From: UMGS363 sp051891935
GTDB taxonomy: Bacteria > Bacillota > Clostridia > Oscillospirales > Ruminococcaceae
Reading direction: 5' to 3'
Length of the DNA: 64,000 bases
Assembly (NCBI GenBank): GCA_051891935.1
Contig: JBJFFR010000183.1
Span: 1 to 64,000, forward strand
Shown here: positions 24,042 to 33,553 of the stretch, one piece after another
Position numbering within the stretch: the stretch's first letter is position 1
Layout: each line of letters begins with the position of its first letter
Notes under the pieces: model-generated
Database searches by the model: none
What the model was told of the DNA's origin: nothing
The model's input: the letters and a program-made list of their open reading frames with translations, nothing else
Position numbers and translations under genes: made by a program

Positions 24042-26208
24042 TAAATTGTCTGTCCGCTTTTCTGTTCTTTTTGCTGCGTTTGCGCTTTACCTTAACTCGT
24101 TTTGCAGGTTTTGCTGCTGTTTGAACCGATACCTGCTGCGGCTCCTTGACTGCGGCGGCATTTTCCACGCTTTCTTCGATAAAGCTTGCCTGCGAATCAA
24201 TAAGCTCTTCGCCCGTTTTCGGCTGCTTATATTTATACGAGCTGTCGGGGAGCATAACTCTTGCCTTGACGTTATCGGCAAGCATCGTATTGAAGATGTT
24301 GACGATCCTCTCACGGACGTGTTCATCGTAGATAGGTGCTGCGACTTCAACACGGCGGATAGTGTTTCTTGTCATAAAGTCGGCGGAGGATATATAGAGC
24401 TTCATATCCTTGCCCTTGCCGAACATATAGATACGGGCGTGTTCAAGGTAGCGGCCGACGATGCTCGTTACCTCGATATTATCGGTATAGCCCTCGACGC
24501 CTGCGACAAGGCAGCAGATACCTCTTATGACCATCTGAATTTTAACCCCGTTCATTGAAGCTTCTGCGAGCTTGTCGATAAGCACACGGTCGGTAACGGA
24601 GTTCAATTTCAGACCGATATAAGCTTCCTCGCCCTTTTTAGCCTTTGCGATCTCTCCGTCGATAAGCTCTATTATTTTGTTCTGGAGGCTCAAAGGTGCA
24701 ACAAGAAGATGCTGCGTATCCTCAACAAGCGTTCCCATTGAGAGGGCGTTGAAAACTGCGCCTGCTTCGGCTGCGATATCCTTGTTTGCGGTCATAAGGC
24801 AGAGGTCGGTATAAAGTGCGGAGGTCTTTTCGTTGTAGTTGCCTGTACCGATCTGCGTGATGTATTCCACGCCGTTTCCGTTCTTGCGTGTAATAAGGCA
24901 GAGCTTTGAATGTACCTTGAGGTTTTCGGGGCCGTAGATAACGTTGCAGCCTGCGTCTTCAAGCTGCTTCGACCAGCCAATGTTGTTTTCCTCGTCAAAT
25001 CTTGCTCGGAGTTCAACGAGAACAAGCACGTTCTTTCCGTTTTCCGCAGCGTTCACAAGGGCTTCGACCACCTTTGAATCGGAAGCGACACGGTAGAGGG
25101 TTATCTTTATCGAAACGACATCGGGGTCAAATGCCGCTTCGTTCAGCATACGCAGGAAAGGACGGATGGATTCATACGGATAGTAGAGAAGAATGTCCTT
25201 TTTGAGCACCTGGTCAATAACGGGCAGCTCGTGGACGATCTCACGGGACCTCTGCGGAACGGCTCTGCGGAAGAAAAGCTCGGGGTCTGCGCTTTCAAGC
25301 TTGGCTCTTATCGGGAAGACGCAGGAAAGGTCGAGCGGTGATTTCTGGCGGAAGATCTTATCGGGTGTAAGCTCGAGATTGCTGCGCAGGAATGCGAGCG
25401 ATTCCTCGTCAAGCTTTCGTGAAAGCTCCATTCTTACGGGAGAAAGCTTTTTTCGCTTCTGGAGAAGTGATGTCATGACTTCACGCAGGTCGACCTCGTG
25501 GTCGTAGAGCGCTTCTTCCATATTGATATCGGCATTTCTTGTAATTCTCATCAGAGATTTGCATAATATCTTATAATTTTCAAAGACGATCGGCATATAA
25601 TGAAGTATAAGCTCTTCGACAAGCATAAATCTCATCTTATTTGCGGTCGGGAGGAAGATGACACGGGAGAATGAGCCGCTTGCCGCAATTATGCCGAGCT
25701 TCATCGACTGGGATTTTGATTCGAGATGCGCAACGGCATATATTTCCTTGTTTTTAAGGAACGGGAACGGGTGGCGCTTGTCGATTATCTGCGGAGAGAT
25801 GAGCGGAAGTATCTCTTTTGTAAAATAAACACGCAGGAACTCCTCTTCCTCTTTGGAAAGAGCCTTGAAATCGACCTGCTCAACGCCGTAGCGGTCTTTA
25901 AGCTGCGACATTATATCACCGTATGCCTTGTCACGCATAAGCGCAAGCTCGGTGCAGCGCGCAAAGATAGCGGAAAGCTGCTCAGCGCAGGTCATATCCG
26001 TTTTGTTGTCACGTTCCTCATCGTCAACGAGGGTTCTGTCGTAAAGCGAGCCGACTCTTATCATAAAGAATTCATCGAGGTTCGACTGGAAGATCGAAGC
26101 GAACAGCAGACGTTCGCCGAGAGGGACGCGTTCATCCATAGCTTCTTCAAGCACACGCTCATTGAATTTCAGCCAGGAAAGCTCTCTGTTGTCATAATAA
26201 TTTTTCAT
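24025..26208 (-). CDS. ppk: Polyphosphate kinase (PPK1)
   Basis: 727 residues. It makes polyphosphate from ATP reversibly on the inner membrane face. The N-domain (YYDNRELSWLKFNERVLEEA), head domain and two phospholipase-D-like catalytic domains are present, with the autophosphorylated histidine in ENLKVHSKLCLI and the second histidine in GRYLEHARIYMF; RARFDEENNIGWSKQLEDAG is a family signature. The C-terminus carries a basic, lysine/arginine-rich tail and its last residues (IMRNS) and stop are encoded by the TAATGCG repeat, so the original end has probably been overwritten. The ATG follows AAAGGA. Confidence 0.96.
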   Translation of the reverse strand: MKNYYDNRELSWLKFNERVLEEAMDERVPLGERLLFASIFQSNLDEFFMIRVGSLYDRTLVDDEERDNKTDMTCAEQLSAIFARCTELALMRDKAYGDIMSQLKDRYGVEQVDFKALSKEEEEFLRVYFTKEILPLISPQIIDKRHPFPFLKNKEIYAVAHLESKSQSMKLGIIAASGSFSRVIFLPTANKMRFMLVEELILHYMPIVFENYKILCKSLMRITRNADINMEEALYDHEVDLREVMTSLLQKRKKLSPVRMELSRKLDEESLAFLRSNLELTPDKIFRQKSPLDLSCVFPIRAKLESADPELFFRRAVPQRSREIVHELPVIDQVLKKDILLYYPYESIRPFLRMLNEAAFDPDVVSIKITLYRVASDSKVVEALVNAAENGKNVLVLVELRARFDEENNIGWSKQLEDAGCNVIYGPENLKVHSKLCLITRKNGNGVEYITQIGTGNYNEKTSALYTDLCLMTANKDIAAEAGAVFNALSMGTLVEDTQHLLVAPLSLQNKIIELIDGEIAKAKKGEEAYIGLKLNSVTDRVLIDKLAEASMNGVKIQMVIRGICCLVAGVEGYTDNIEVTSIVGRYLEHARIYMFGKGKDMKLYISSADFMTRNTIRRVEVAAPIYDEHVRERIVNIFNTMLADNVKARVMLPDSSYKYKQPKTGEELIDSQASFIEESVENAAAVKEPQQVSVQTAAKPAKRVKVKRKRSKKNRKADRQFIMRNS

Positions 26209-26283
26209 GACGTTTTATCCTTTCAGATACAGGGCGTTTATCACGTTCACAAAACCCTGCATCAAATATTTCTTATACCTTAA

Positions 26284-26312
26284 TTATATTATAGTACGGC
26301 GTTAAAGTCAAG
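26284..26312 (-). promoter_or_regulatory. ppk promoter
   Basis: On the minus strand: TTGACT (26307-26312), 17-bp spacer, TATAAT (26284-26289), 75 bp before the ppk ATG. Confidence 0.78.
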
Positions 26313-26426
26313 AAAATTCTATTTTATACGATTAACAGCGGTGAAGAGCGAATGAGCGGCAGACAGTAGCTTTAAAAAATCTGCCTTAAAATCGGAAATT
26401 TGACAAAATTTAATCTTAATCGACTA

Positions 26427-26455
26427 TTGCATTTTTTATGTTTTTATGTTAATAT
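26427..26455 (+). promoter_or_regulatory. Possible promoter of nfeD-SPFH
   Basis: TTGCAT (26427-26432), 17-bp spacer, TAATAT (26450-26455). An overlapping TATAAT at 26454-26459 has poor spacing. The remaining divergent gap holds nothing else I can name. Confidence 0.45.
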
Positions 26456-26554
26456 AATCACAACGGATAAAGAACCGATCCTATACGGTTCAAAAAAGCT
26501 TTTTCTTCCGTAAACACCAAATACATTTATTTAAGAGAAAGACAGGTGAGATCT

Positions 26555-26983
26555 ATGGTGATTTTCTGGATCATTGTCCTCGTTGCAGCGATACTTGCAG
26601 AAGCAGCTACGGCAGCGCTCGTTTCGATATGGTTTGCCGCAGGTGCAGTTGCAGCGCTGATCGCAGCCGCTCTCGGCGCATCGTGGATAATTCAGCTCGT
26701 GCTTTTCGTGGCATTCTCGGCGATACTGCTGATATTCACCCGTCCGCTTGTGAAGAAGCTTTTCCCGAAGAAATTCATTCCGACGAATTCCGACAGCTAT
26801 GCAGGCAAGACTGCAGTCGTAGTTGAGGATATTGATTCGGAAAGAGGTCTTGGAAGAGTGAAATTCAACGGCGTTGACTGGATCGCAGTTACCGAAGACG
26901 AAGAGCTTATCCCGAAAGACAGCGTTGTCCGCATCAAAGAAGTCAGAGGCGCAAAGCTGCTTGTCGAAAAAACCGACGCTTAA
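26555..26983 (+). CDS. NfeD-like membrane protein
   Basis: 142 residues. Two or three tight hydrophobic segments (FWIIVLVAAILAEAATAALVSIWFAAGAVAALIAAAL; IIQLVLFVAFSAILLIF) and a C-terminal OB-fold (YAGKTAVVVEDIDSERGLGRVKFNGVDWIAV) define a short NfeD protein. These work with SPFH proteins, as with the next gene, in membrane microdomain organisation. The ATG at 26555 is preferred to a GTG three codons earlier because AGGTGAG is well placed for it. The 55-bp gap to the SPFH gene supports an operon. Confidence 0.9.
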   Translation: MVIFWIIVLVAAILAEAATAALVSIWFAAGAVAALIAAALGASWIIQLVLFVAFSAILLIFTRPLVKKLFPKKFIPTNSDSYAGKTAVVVEDIDSERGLGRVKFNGVDWIAVTEDEELIPKDSVVRIKEVRGAKLLVEKTDA

Positions 26984-27038
26984 TGCAGCTTGAACAAATC
27001 AACAAAAACAAAATCAAAAACAGAAAGAGGTAATAATT

Positions 27039-28025
27039 ATGCCGGGTTTAGCAACAGTTCTCATTATTTTAGCTATCATCGTTATCCTTGTTCTCATAAG
27101 CGGTATCAAGTTCGTTCCGCAGGCACAGGTCTATATCGTTGAGCGTTTCGGCGCATTCAGCAAGACGCTTGAAACAGGCCCTCACTACGTTGTTCCTATC
27201 ATTGACAAGGTAGCAAAAAAGGTTTCCATCAAGGAGCAGGTCGCTGACTTCAAGCCGCAGCCGGTTATCACAAAGGATAACGTTACAATGCAGATCGATA
27301 CGGTCGTATTCTTCCAGATCACAGACGCAAAGCTCTACACATACGGCGTTGAACGTCCTATGAGCGCTATCGAAAACCTCACGGCTACAACTCTCCGTAA
27401 CATCATCGGTGAGATGGAGCTTGATGCAACGCTTTCTTCCCGTGACGTTATCAACACAAAGATCACATCTCTGCTTGACGTTGCAACAGACCCCTGGGGC
27501 ATCAAGGTAAACCGTGTTGAGCTCAAGAACATTCTTCCCCCGAGAGAGATCCAGGACGCAATGGAAAGACAGATGAAGGCAGAGCGTGAAAGACGTGAAA
27601 AGATACTCCAGGCCGAAGGTGAAAAGAAGTCACAGATCCTCGTTGCCGAAGGTGAAAAGGAATCCAAGATCCTCCGTGCAGAAGCTGACAAGCAGGCTGC
27701 TATCCTCAAGGCTGAAGCTGAAAAGCAGGCGCTTATCCTCCGTTCGGACGCTGTAAGACAGCAGAAGATACTTGAAGCACAGGGTGAAGCTGAATCTATC
27801 GAGCTCACGCAGAAGGCTCTCGCAGACAGCATCGTAAAGCTCAATGAAAGCAATCCGAGCGAAAGCGTTATCGCTATCAAGGGACTTGAAGCATTCGGCA
27901 AGGCTGCTGACGGCAAGGCTACAAAGATCATCATTCCTTCCGAGATACAGGGACTTGCAGGACTTGTTACCTCCGTTAAGGAGCTTGCAAGCAGCGCAGG
28001 AACAAACGATACGACACAGAAGTGA
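27039..28025 (+). CDS. SPFH/band 7 protein (slipin/paraslipin type)
   Basis: 328 residues. An N-terminal hydrophobic hairpin (about 3-23), then the SPFH domain (FVPQAQVYIVERFGAFSKTLETGPHYVVPIIDKV) and a long Lys/Glu/Ala helix (about 175-250) of repeated KAEAEKQA-like segments that is likely a coiled coil for oligomer rings, with a C-terminal domain. It pairs with NfeD in bacterial membrane microdomains and protein quality control. AGAGG precedes the ATG. The stop is followed after four bases by a TAATGCG element. Confidence 0.93.
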   Translation: MPGLATVLIILAIIVILVLISGIKFVPQAQVYIVERFGAFSKTLETGPHYVVPIIDKVAKKVSIKEQVADFKPQPVITKDNVTMQIDTVVFFQITDAKLYTYGVERPMSAIENLTATTLRNIIGEMELDATLSSRDVINTKITSLLDVATDPWGIKVNRVELKNILPPREIQDAMERQMKAERERREKILQAEGEKKSQILVAEGEKESKILRAEADKQAAILKAEAEKQALILRSDAVRQQKILEAQGEAESIELTQKALADSIVKLNESNPSESVIAIKGLEAFGKAADGKATKIIIPSEIQGLAGLVTSVKELASSAGTNDTTQK

Positions 28026-28029
28026 AGTA

Positions 28030-28243
28030 TAATGCGTAATGCGTAATTCGTAATGCGTAATTATTTGCTGCGCTGTTCATTTACGTTTTAATCTGTAGGG
28101 GACTGATGTCCTGAAAAATAAAAGTGCGGTCACGATTTGTAAGTACATTTCGTGACCGCACCTTTTTCTATGCACTTTAATCAGCGTATCTCTAACAGAT
28201 AAGCGAAGCTAATTACGCATTAAGCATTACGAATTACGCATTA
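28030..28243. repeat. Heptamer-ended palindromic element, copy 1
   Basis: 214 bp running from a TAATGCG array (28030) to its inverse (ending 28243). A central hairpin GTGCGGTCACGA/TCGTGACCGCAC (28124-28135/28150-28161), flanked by A and T runs, can act as a two-way terminator between the convergent SPFH and dpaB genes. The inverse-oriented relative is at 43660-43863. Confidence 0.88.
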
Positions 28244-28254
28244 GATAAAGCGCG

Positions 28255-28848
28255 TTAGATAATCAGCGGTTGGAATTGTTTTCCGTCAAGTGCTGCAAGT
28301 ATGGTATCGCCAAGCTCGTTGAAATCCGCTACGAGCGAACGTGGCTTTTTCTCGCTGTCGTCCTGACCGAGCGGCACAAAGTAGTAGCCTTTATAGTTCA
28401 TCAATGCGCCGATGTTCTTTGCGCTGCCTGCAAGTCCGTCATTCGTTGCAGCGGCTATGACAACGGGACGGGCATTGCGGATATGTGATTTTGCAGCCAT
28501 TGTCACGGGTGTGTCCGTGATCGAATTCGCCAGCTTTGCTATGGTATTGCCCGTGCACGGACAAATTGCAAGGACATCGAACATTTTCATAGGGCCTATC
28601 GGTTCGGCGTCCTCTATTGTAAGTATCAGCGGTTTTCCTGTGATCTCCGCAATCGTATTTCGGAAGCTTTCAGCCGTTCCGAAACGTGTATCGAGTGAAG
28701 CGGCATTGAACGACATTATCGCTGTAATGTCTGCGCCTGCCTCTTTCAGCCTTTTCAGCTGTTCTATCGAGCGTGAAAAGGTGCAGAAGCTTCCGCAGAG
28801 CGCATAGCCGATCTTCACACCGGCAAGACTTGTGTGTTTTTCAGACAA
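28255..28848 (-). CDS. dpaB: Dipicolinate synthase subunit B
   Basis: 197 residues, flavoprotein-like fold (KIGYALCGSFCTFSRSIEQLKRL; DVLAICPCTGNTIAKLANSITDTPVTMAAKSHIRN; RPVVIAAATNDGL). With DpaA it makes dipicolinic acid, the calcium-binding core compound of endospores, in the mother cell. The start is TTG at 28848, overlapping the end of dpaA by eight bases, with GGCGGAG upstream; no suitable ATG exists before the domain. The pair is strong evidence for a spore-forming organism. Confidence 0.94.
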   Translation of the reverse strand: MSEKHTSLAGVKIGYALCGSFCTFSRSIEQLKRLKEAGADITAIMSFNAASLDTRFGTAESFRNTIAEITGKPLILTIEDAEPIGPMKMFDVLAICPCTGNTIAKLANSITDTPVTMAAKSHIRNARPVVIAAATNDGLAGSAKNIGALMNYKGYYFVPLGQDDSEKKPRSLVADFNELGDTILAALDGKQFQPLII

Positions 28849-29722
28849 AATCTCCGCCCCTTTCCTCCAGTATGTTAAGTATCGTTTTTCCTATCGTTAT
28901 CCCTGCGGTCGTCGGCGCAGCCTTGCCGGGGAGCGAAAGCAGCCAGAGAGTCCGCACACCTATTCTTGAAGCGCTTTCAAAGTCGATGCCGCCCGGCTTT
29001 GACGCAAGGTCTATCACAGGACAGTCCTTGTTTATCTTCAAAAGCAGCCTTTCGTCAAGAAGCGGCACGGGGACGGTGTTGAACACTATCGTTGCCCTTT
29101 CAAGCTCTTTATCGAGAGATGCGATATCGGCGGTTTTACAGCCGTATATCTCCGCCCAGGCACGGTCGGAATACTTCCTTGCGGCGGCTGTTATCTCGGC
29201 ATTGAAGCCCTGCAGGAGCCTTATAAGAGCCTTTGCGATGCGCCCCATGCCGATGATAAGTATCTTCTGCCCCATTATCGTTCGGTCGGTTTCCTCCATA
29301 GCCGCCTGCAGAGCGCCTTCGGCTGTGGCTTCGGCATTCATGACAGCGAATTCCTCCCGTTCGGAATAATCTATAACGGTAAGGCCTCTTTTTTCAAGCC
29401 TTTCTCTCATCCCGTTCGGGAAACGTCCTCCGAAGACGATGCCGTTTTCGGCAACAGCGGCGGCGAGAGTTTCTATGGATAATTTGCTGTCCGAATAAGG
29501 GCAGTTCACGTTCTCGCCGTCCATGCTGACGGGAAGCGGAAGGACAAGCACGTCAGTCTTTTCGTTAAGGGAGATAAGGCTGCGGAAATTATGCACTCCG
29601 CTGCAGGTATTTATGCCGTTGTCAAAGCCTATCATATTTACAAAGCAGCCGTTTTCACGCAGAAATCCCGCAAGCTTTACAAAGCGCATATCTCCGCCTG
29701 CTATAAGAAATCTTTTTTTCAT
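28841..29722 (-). CDS. dpaA: Dipicolinate synthase subunit A
   Basis: 293 residues. N-terminal domain (RFLIAGGDMRFVKLAGFLRENGC) and a Rossmann NAD(P)-binding domain (KILIIGMGRIAKALIRLLQGFNAEITAAARK). It oxidises the dihydrodipicolinate-derived intermediate to dipicolinate together with DpaB. I chose the ATG at 29722, seven bases after AAAGGATC, over one at 29773, which would add 17 poorly conserved residues. Overlap with dpaB implies coupled translation. A mother-cell sigma-factor promoter is expected but I could not mark one with confidence. Confidence 0.93.
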   Translation of the reverse strand: MKKRFLIAGGDMRFVKLAGFLRENGCFVNMIGFDNGINTCSGVHNFRSLISLNEKTDVLVLPLPVSMDGENVNCPYSDSKLSIETLAAAVAENGIVFGGRFPNGMRERLEKRGLTVIDYSEREEFAVMNAEATAEGALQAAMEETDRTIMGQKILIIGMGRIAKALIRLLQGFNAEITAAARKYSDRAWAEIYGCKTADIASLDKELERATIVFNTVPVPLLDERLLLKINKDCPVIDLASKPGGIDFESASRIGVRTLWLLSLPGKAAPTTAGITIGKTILNILEERGGDFV

Positions 29723-29780
29723 TTTAAGCGATCCTTTCTGTATTCCCAATAAATCAACTCTGCCTATGACCATAATATGA

Positions 29781-29816
29781 AATACCCCCGTCTGTTGTTA
29801 CACAAACGGGGGTATT
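29781..29816 (-). terminator. Terminator of the five-gene transport operon
   Basis: An 11-bp perfect stem AATACCCCCGT (29781-29791)/ACGGGGGTATT (29806-29816), 37 bp after the stop of the minus-strand binding-protein gene; the minus-strand tail is only moderately T-rich. Confidence 0.7.
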
Positions 29817-29852
29817 CTATATCCTGCGAAAAACGGGATAACAAGGGGGGAG

Positions 29853-32405
29853 TTATCTGCTTTCGCTGATATATGTGCTTGCACGGTTCTGGATGATGTC
29901 TGCAACTTCATCGACCGACTTCTGACCGCTGAAATATGCCTGAACTTCCTCGTCAATGATCTTGAGGAGATCGCTGTCATATTCGTAAACGGTATTTATC
30001 GACTTGATGAAGTCCATCATACGCTGATTGTCTTCATCGGTGTTCGGGGTGATAACGAACTGCTGTTCTCCGATCCAGACCTGTTCGTCATAGTATTCCT
30101 TTTCGCCCTTTTCGTTTTCCCAGTAAGGACGTTCCTTTGCCTTTTCGGCAAGCTTATCAAGGGCGGAGAGCTTTATCGGGAGTTCGCCCATATTTTCCTG
30201 TGCTTCATCGGTGAGAAGGGTTTTTATGAATTCCCATGCACCGTCGGGGTTCTTTGCCTTTGCCATTATTGCAAGTGAAGTATTTATCTGGAACATTGAG
30301 CCGTTGCCGTTATCGGACGGAATTCCGATCATTGTTACGGGTTCGCCGAAGTAGCCTTCTTCATCCTGCTTGAAGGTGCGGAAGCCGTAGATATATTCAT
30401 CCTTGAGGATAGTTGAGCCGTCACGGTAAGCGGATTCACGCTTCATCCAATAGCTTTCATCCTGATAGAGTGAATCGTAGTCGATCTCGGCAGGGAGTGT
30501 TTTTGCATATTCGAGTGCTTTCTTGAACGAATCGGTGTTGAAGGAGCATTCGCCTGTTTCGTAGTTTACATACTGACCGATGTTGTAGACGATCATTGAG
30601 GAAACGAAGTTTGTGCTTGTCATTTCGGTCTGCATTTCGCTGTTGGGATTAGCTTCCTTTACAGCAAGGAAATCGTCCATTGTCCAGCTTGTTTTGTCGC
30701 CGACGATGGATTTTTTTGCGGATTTTGTTACGATGCTGAACGAGGGAGCTATTCTGTAGAGCTTTCCGCCGACGCTGAACGCTTCAAGAACATTTTCAAG
30801 GTAATCGCCGCGGTTGAAGCTTTCGTCCTTTTCCATCATCGAACCGAGGTCTGCGATAAGTCCCTTTGAAACATAGCTGTTGAACGGGAGCGAGCTGTCA
30901 CAGATAAGGATATCGGGTATCTTTCCGGCAACGAGGTCGTTGTTGATGCGCTTTATGCAGTCATCGTAGTTTGACCAGTCATCGTCCATGTAGGAGGTAA
31001 CTTCGATCTGGTATTTGTCGCTTGTCTTGTTAAATTGGCTGATCCTGCTCTTGATCTGGTAAGGAATGTAGGTGGTATAAACGGAGATAAGCTCCTTGTC
31101 GGGAATTTCCGAAGGGTCAAGCTTGGTGAGGACATAGATGACCATATCATCTTGGGAATAGGAAATTCCGCCGCCCGAATAATCGTATGTATATGCTGAG
31201 TAGATGATCTTTCCGTCGGGGGAGAGGATAACGTTGCTGAGAGTAGTGGAATCGATGCCGGACTTTATCCAGTCGATAAGTGTCGTGCTCTCGTTGGTTT
31301 CGATGTCCAGACCGTAAAGTGCGGAATCGCCGTTATAAACGATATCATACTGACCGCCCGAATAGCTGCTGCCGTAAACGGAAGCGGAGATGGGGTATTC
31401 GGTATCACTGAACTTCTTTGCCGCAAAGTCAATGATCCTTGCTGTATTGTTCGATTCATAAACATCGTCTTTGAAGGAATAGGAATTGATGAGAGCATAA
31501 ACGCTTCCGTTCTTTCCGCGGACGATAGAATTTATAGACGAACCCGAATCCTGTGCTGTGTTTGCATCCAGAGCGACAGAGAACTGGAATTTGCCGTTTT
31601 TATCGGTAACAAGGATGTTGTTGTTTATAAGAACATAGCCGTTTCCGTCATTGTCCTCGGTATAGTTGCTGATATAGAAATAATCATCGGCGGAGTAATT
31701 TGCTTTAAGGTCGTCAAGCTCTGTTTTGCCTGCCGATGCAAGGCTCTTATCGAAGCGTTCAAGGTAGAAGGTTTCGCTCGATTCGCCTGTTTCGTTATTC
31801 CAGGAGCTTTTGCTTATAAGAAGCGAAAGCTTGTCGCCCGAAAAGAACATAGACTGAACGTTTGCGTATGTGTTTTCGCCGAGCTCGCTTGAATCAAAGA
31901 GAACCTTTTCGGCTGTCTTGTTTCCGTCAAAATCATAAACAGTAAGAATGGTCTGCGTTATGAAATCATTGATAGGCTCCTCGGCAGGCATATCAACTGC
32001 AGTGTCGGTGGATTCGACTTCTGTGTCCTGATCGGCAGCAGCATCGCTGTCGGCTGATACTTCATCTTCAACAGCGTCTGTATCAGTTGTTTCAACAGCG
32101 TCTACAGCAGTAGTTTCAACAGCCATGCCGTAGACTCTCGGTATGGCAACTGCTTCACCGCCGGAGTTTTCGCTGTTGCCCTCAACGGAGATGTTTTTGC
32201 TGCCGACAACATAGATACTGTCCGAATCGGCTGTCATTGCGCTGATATAATCAAGTCCCGAAACGGGGATCTCCTTTGAGGAATAGAGGTTATCCTTTGA
32301 AGCTGTTTCGGGCTTGCTCGTTGTTTTTCCGCAGGCACAGAGCGAGAGCATCATTGCCGCTGCCAAGCCTGCGCAGAGTGCACGTTTAACTATTGTTTTT
32401 TTCAT
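29853..32405 (-). CDS. Large extracellular solute-binding lipoprotein
   Basis: 850 residues, about twice the size of a normal sugar-binding protein. The lipoprotein signal ends in LCAC with Cys25. Residues about 40-470 are beta-rich with an acidic, Asp/Thr/Glu-rich patch near 110-150 and YVVGSK, GYVLINNNILVTD and IIYSAYTYD motifs suggesting a beta-propeller-like extension. Residues about 480-850 are a family 1 solute-binding domain (SRISQFNKTSDKYQIEVTSY; PDILICDSSLPFNSYV; AWEFIKTLLTDEAQ). Last gene of a tight minus-strand operon with two sugar-type permeases. The ligand cannot be read from sequence. Confidence 0.88.
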   Translation of the reverse strand: MKKTIVKRALCAGLAAAMMLSLCACGKTTSKPETASKDNLYSSKEIPVSGLDYISAMTADSDSIYVVGSKNISVEGNSENSGGEAVAIPRVYGMAVETTAVDAVETTDTDAVEDEVSADSDAAADQDTEVESTDTAVDMPAEEPINDFITQTILTVYDFDGNKTAEKVLFDSSELGENTYANVQSMFFSGDKLSLLISKSSWNNETGESSETFYLERFDKSLASAGKTELDDLKANYSADDYFYISNYTEDNDGNGYVLINNNILVTDKNGKFQFSVALDANTAQDSGSSINSIVRGKNGSVYALINSYSFKDDVYESNNTARIIDFAAKKFSDTEYPISASVYGSSYSGGQYDIVYNGDSALYGLDIETNESTTLIDWIKSGIDSTTLSNVILSPDGKIIYSAYTYDYSGGGISYSQDDMVIYVLTKLDPSEIPDKELISVYTTYIPYQIKSRISQFNKTSDKYQIEVTSYMDDDWSNYDDCIKRINNDLVAGKIPDILICDSSLPFNSYVSKGLIADLGSMMEKDESFNRGDYLENVLEAFSVGGKLYRIAPSFSIVTKSAKKSIVGDKTSWTMDDFLAVKEANPNSEMQTEMTSTNFVSSMIVYNIGQYVNYETGECSFNTDSFKKALEYAKTLPAEIDYDSLYQDESYWMKRESAYRDGSTILKDEYIYGFRTFKQDEEGYFGEPVTMIGIPSDNGNGSMFQINTSLAIMAKAKNPDGAWEFIKTLLTDEAQENMGELPIKLSALDKLAEKAKERPYWENEKGEKEYYDEQVWIGEQQFVITPNTDEDNQRMMDFIKSINTVYEYDSDLLKIIDEEVQAYFSGQKSVDEVADIIQNRASTYISESR

Positions 32406-32423
32406 AGATCCAAATTCCGCCTT

Positions 32424-33533
32424 TCATGTTTTTTGTCTTAAAGTTCTGTTTTTGAAGAATTGCGCTGCCGAAGAAGCTGCTTCACGGAGTTTCTCCGAAA
32501 GCTTATGTGTAATTGCCTTTCGCTTTGTAAAAAGCAGAACGGCAAAGTACAAAACTGTGATTATCGGAGCACAGAGAAGGACTATCATTGCCGATATAAG
32601 ATTTGAAGCCTTTCTCTCCGTTATCCTTGCGGCGTTTTCCCAGTAGGGGTAAACTATCGGTTTGTCGACAACAGCGCTTTTGCCGCCGTCAAACGCTGCC
32701 TTTGTCATATTAATTACGGAGAATCTACCTGTATTTACGATGAGCGTTCGGTTTTCCTCGGGGACGTTAAGAATGTCCTTTATTACCGATTGCGCAAGAC
32801 CCTTGACGGGACTTGGAAGCACTGCCTCATAGCAGGATATCTCGGGAGCGTTCTCCAAAATGAGCTTTATTCCCTCGTAGGAAATGAACATATAAGGTTT
32901 TCCGCTGACAAGATACTGCGAGGTCTTATCCTGTTCAAGCTTCACAACGCCCGAAACGGTGAAGATCTTTCCGCCGATGCTCACAGCCATCCCTTCGACA
33001 TTGCTCGAACCGAAAAGCTGCCAGGCGAGAGTGTCATCAATTACGACCCTGTCCTGCATAAGATCATCGTCCGAATAATAGCAGCCCGAAAGCAGCTTAA
33101 AGGGGTGAAAACGGAAGAAATCTCCGCCTGTGACTATCGTATTCGCATCGACATTAGGCGCATAGCTGTCGCTCATTGTTGAAACGGTTATTTTCTGCTC
33201 GGCGCAGGAAAAGGCGTCAAAATACAGCCTTGCGCCCTCGTTTTCGGAGGTGAGAGAGTTTTCGGTCATCTTCTTGTCTATATCGACCCTCATACGGCGG
33301 ATCTCGTTAAGGTCAAGACCCGAGCCGCCGCTGAAAAACACCGAGATCTGGTCATATTTTTCGCTGTCTTCACTTTTCCAGCTTTCCGCTGCGTTCTGTG
33401 ACGGGAGCTTTTTCCCAAGTCCTGCGAAAGCGATGAAACATATTATGAATGCCGCGATACAGACCGCATCAAGGGCGGCAAGAATTATATATAGGATCTT
33501 TTTTGTTGTGTTCGTTCCTGCTCCCTCCTTCAA
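32424..33533 (-). CDS. MacB-type periplasmic-core membrane protein
   Basis: 369 residues. One membrane segment near the N-terminus (about 12-36), a large external domain with MacB_PCD features (VVIDDTLAWQLFGSSNVEGMAVSIGGKIFTVSGVV) and one membrane segment near the C-terminus (about 320-342). Full MacB/FtsX permeases have four segments, so this is a reduced form. No ATPase gene is linked. Gaps of about 20 bp on both sides fix it in the operon between the HlyD-like adaptor and the binding protein. It may couple or sense rather than transport. Confidence 0.75.
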   Translation of the reverse strand: MKEGAGTNTTKKILYIILAALDAVCIAAFIICFIAFAGLGKKLPSQNAAESWKSEDSEKYDQISVFFSGGSGLDLNEIRRMRVDIDKKMTENSLTSENEGARLYFDAFSCAEQKITVSTMSDSYAPNVDANTIVTGGDFFRFHPFKLLSGCYYSDDDLMQDRVVIDDTLAWQLFGSSNVEGMAVSIGGKIFTVSGVVKLEQDKTSQYLVSGKPYMFISYEGIKLILENAPEISCYEAVLPSPVKGLAQSVIKDILNVPEENRTLIVNTGRFSVINMTKAAFDGGKSAVVDKPIVYPYWENAARITERKASNLISAMIVLLCAPIITVLYFAVLLFTKRKAITHKLSEKLREAASSAAQFFKNRTLRQKT

Positions 33534-33553
33534 GAGATCATATCGTGCCGTTT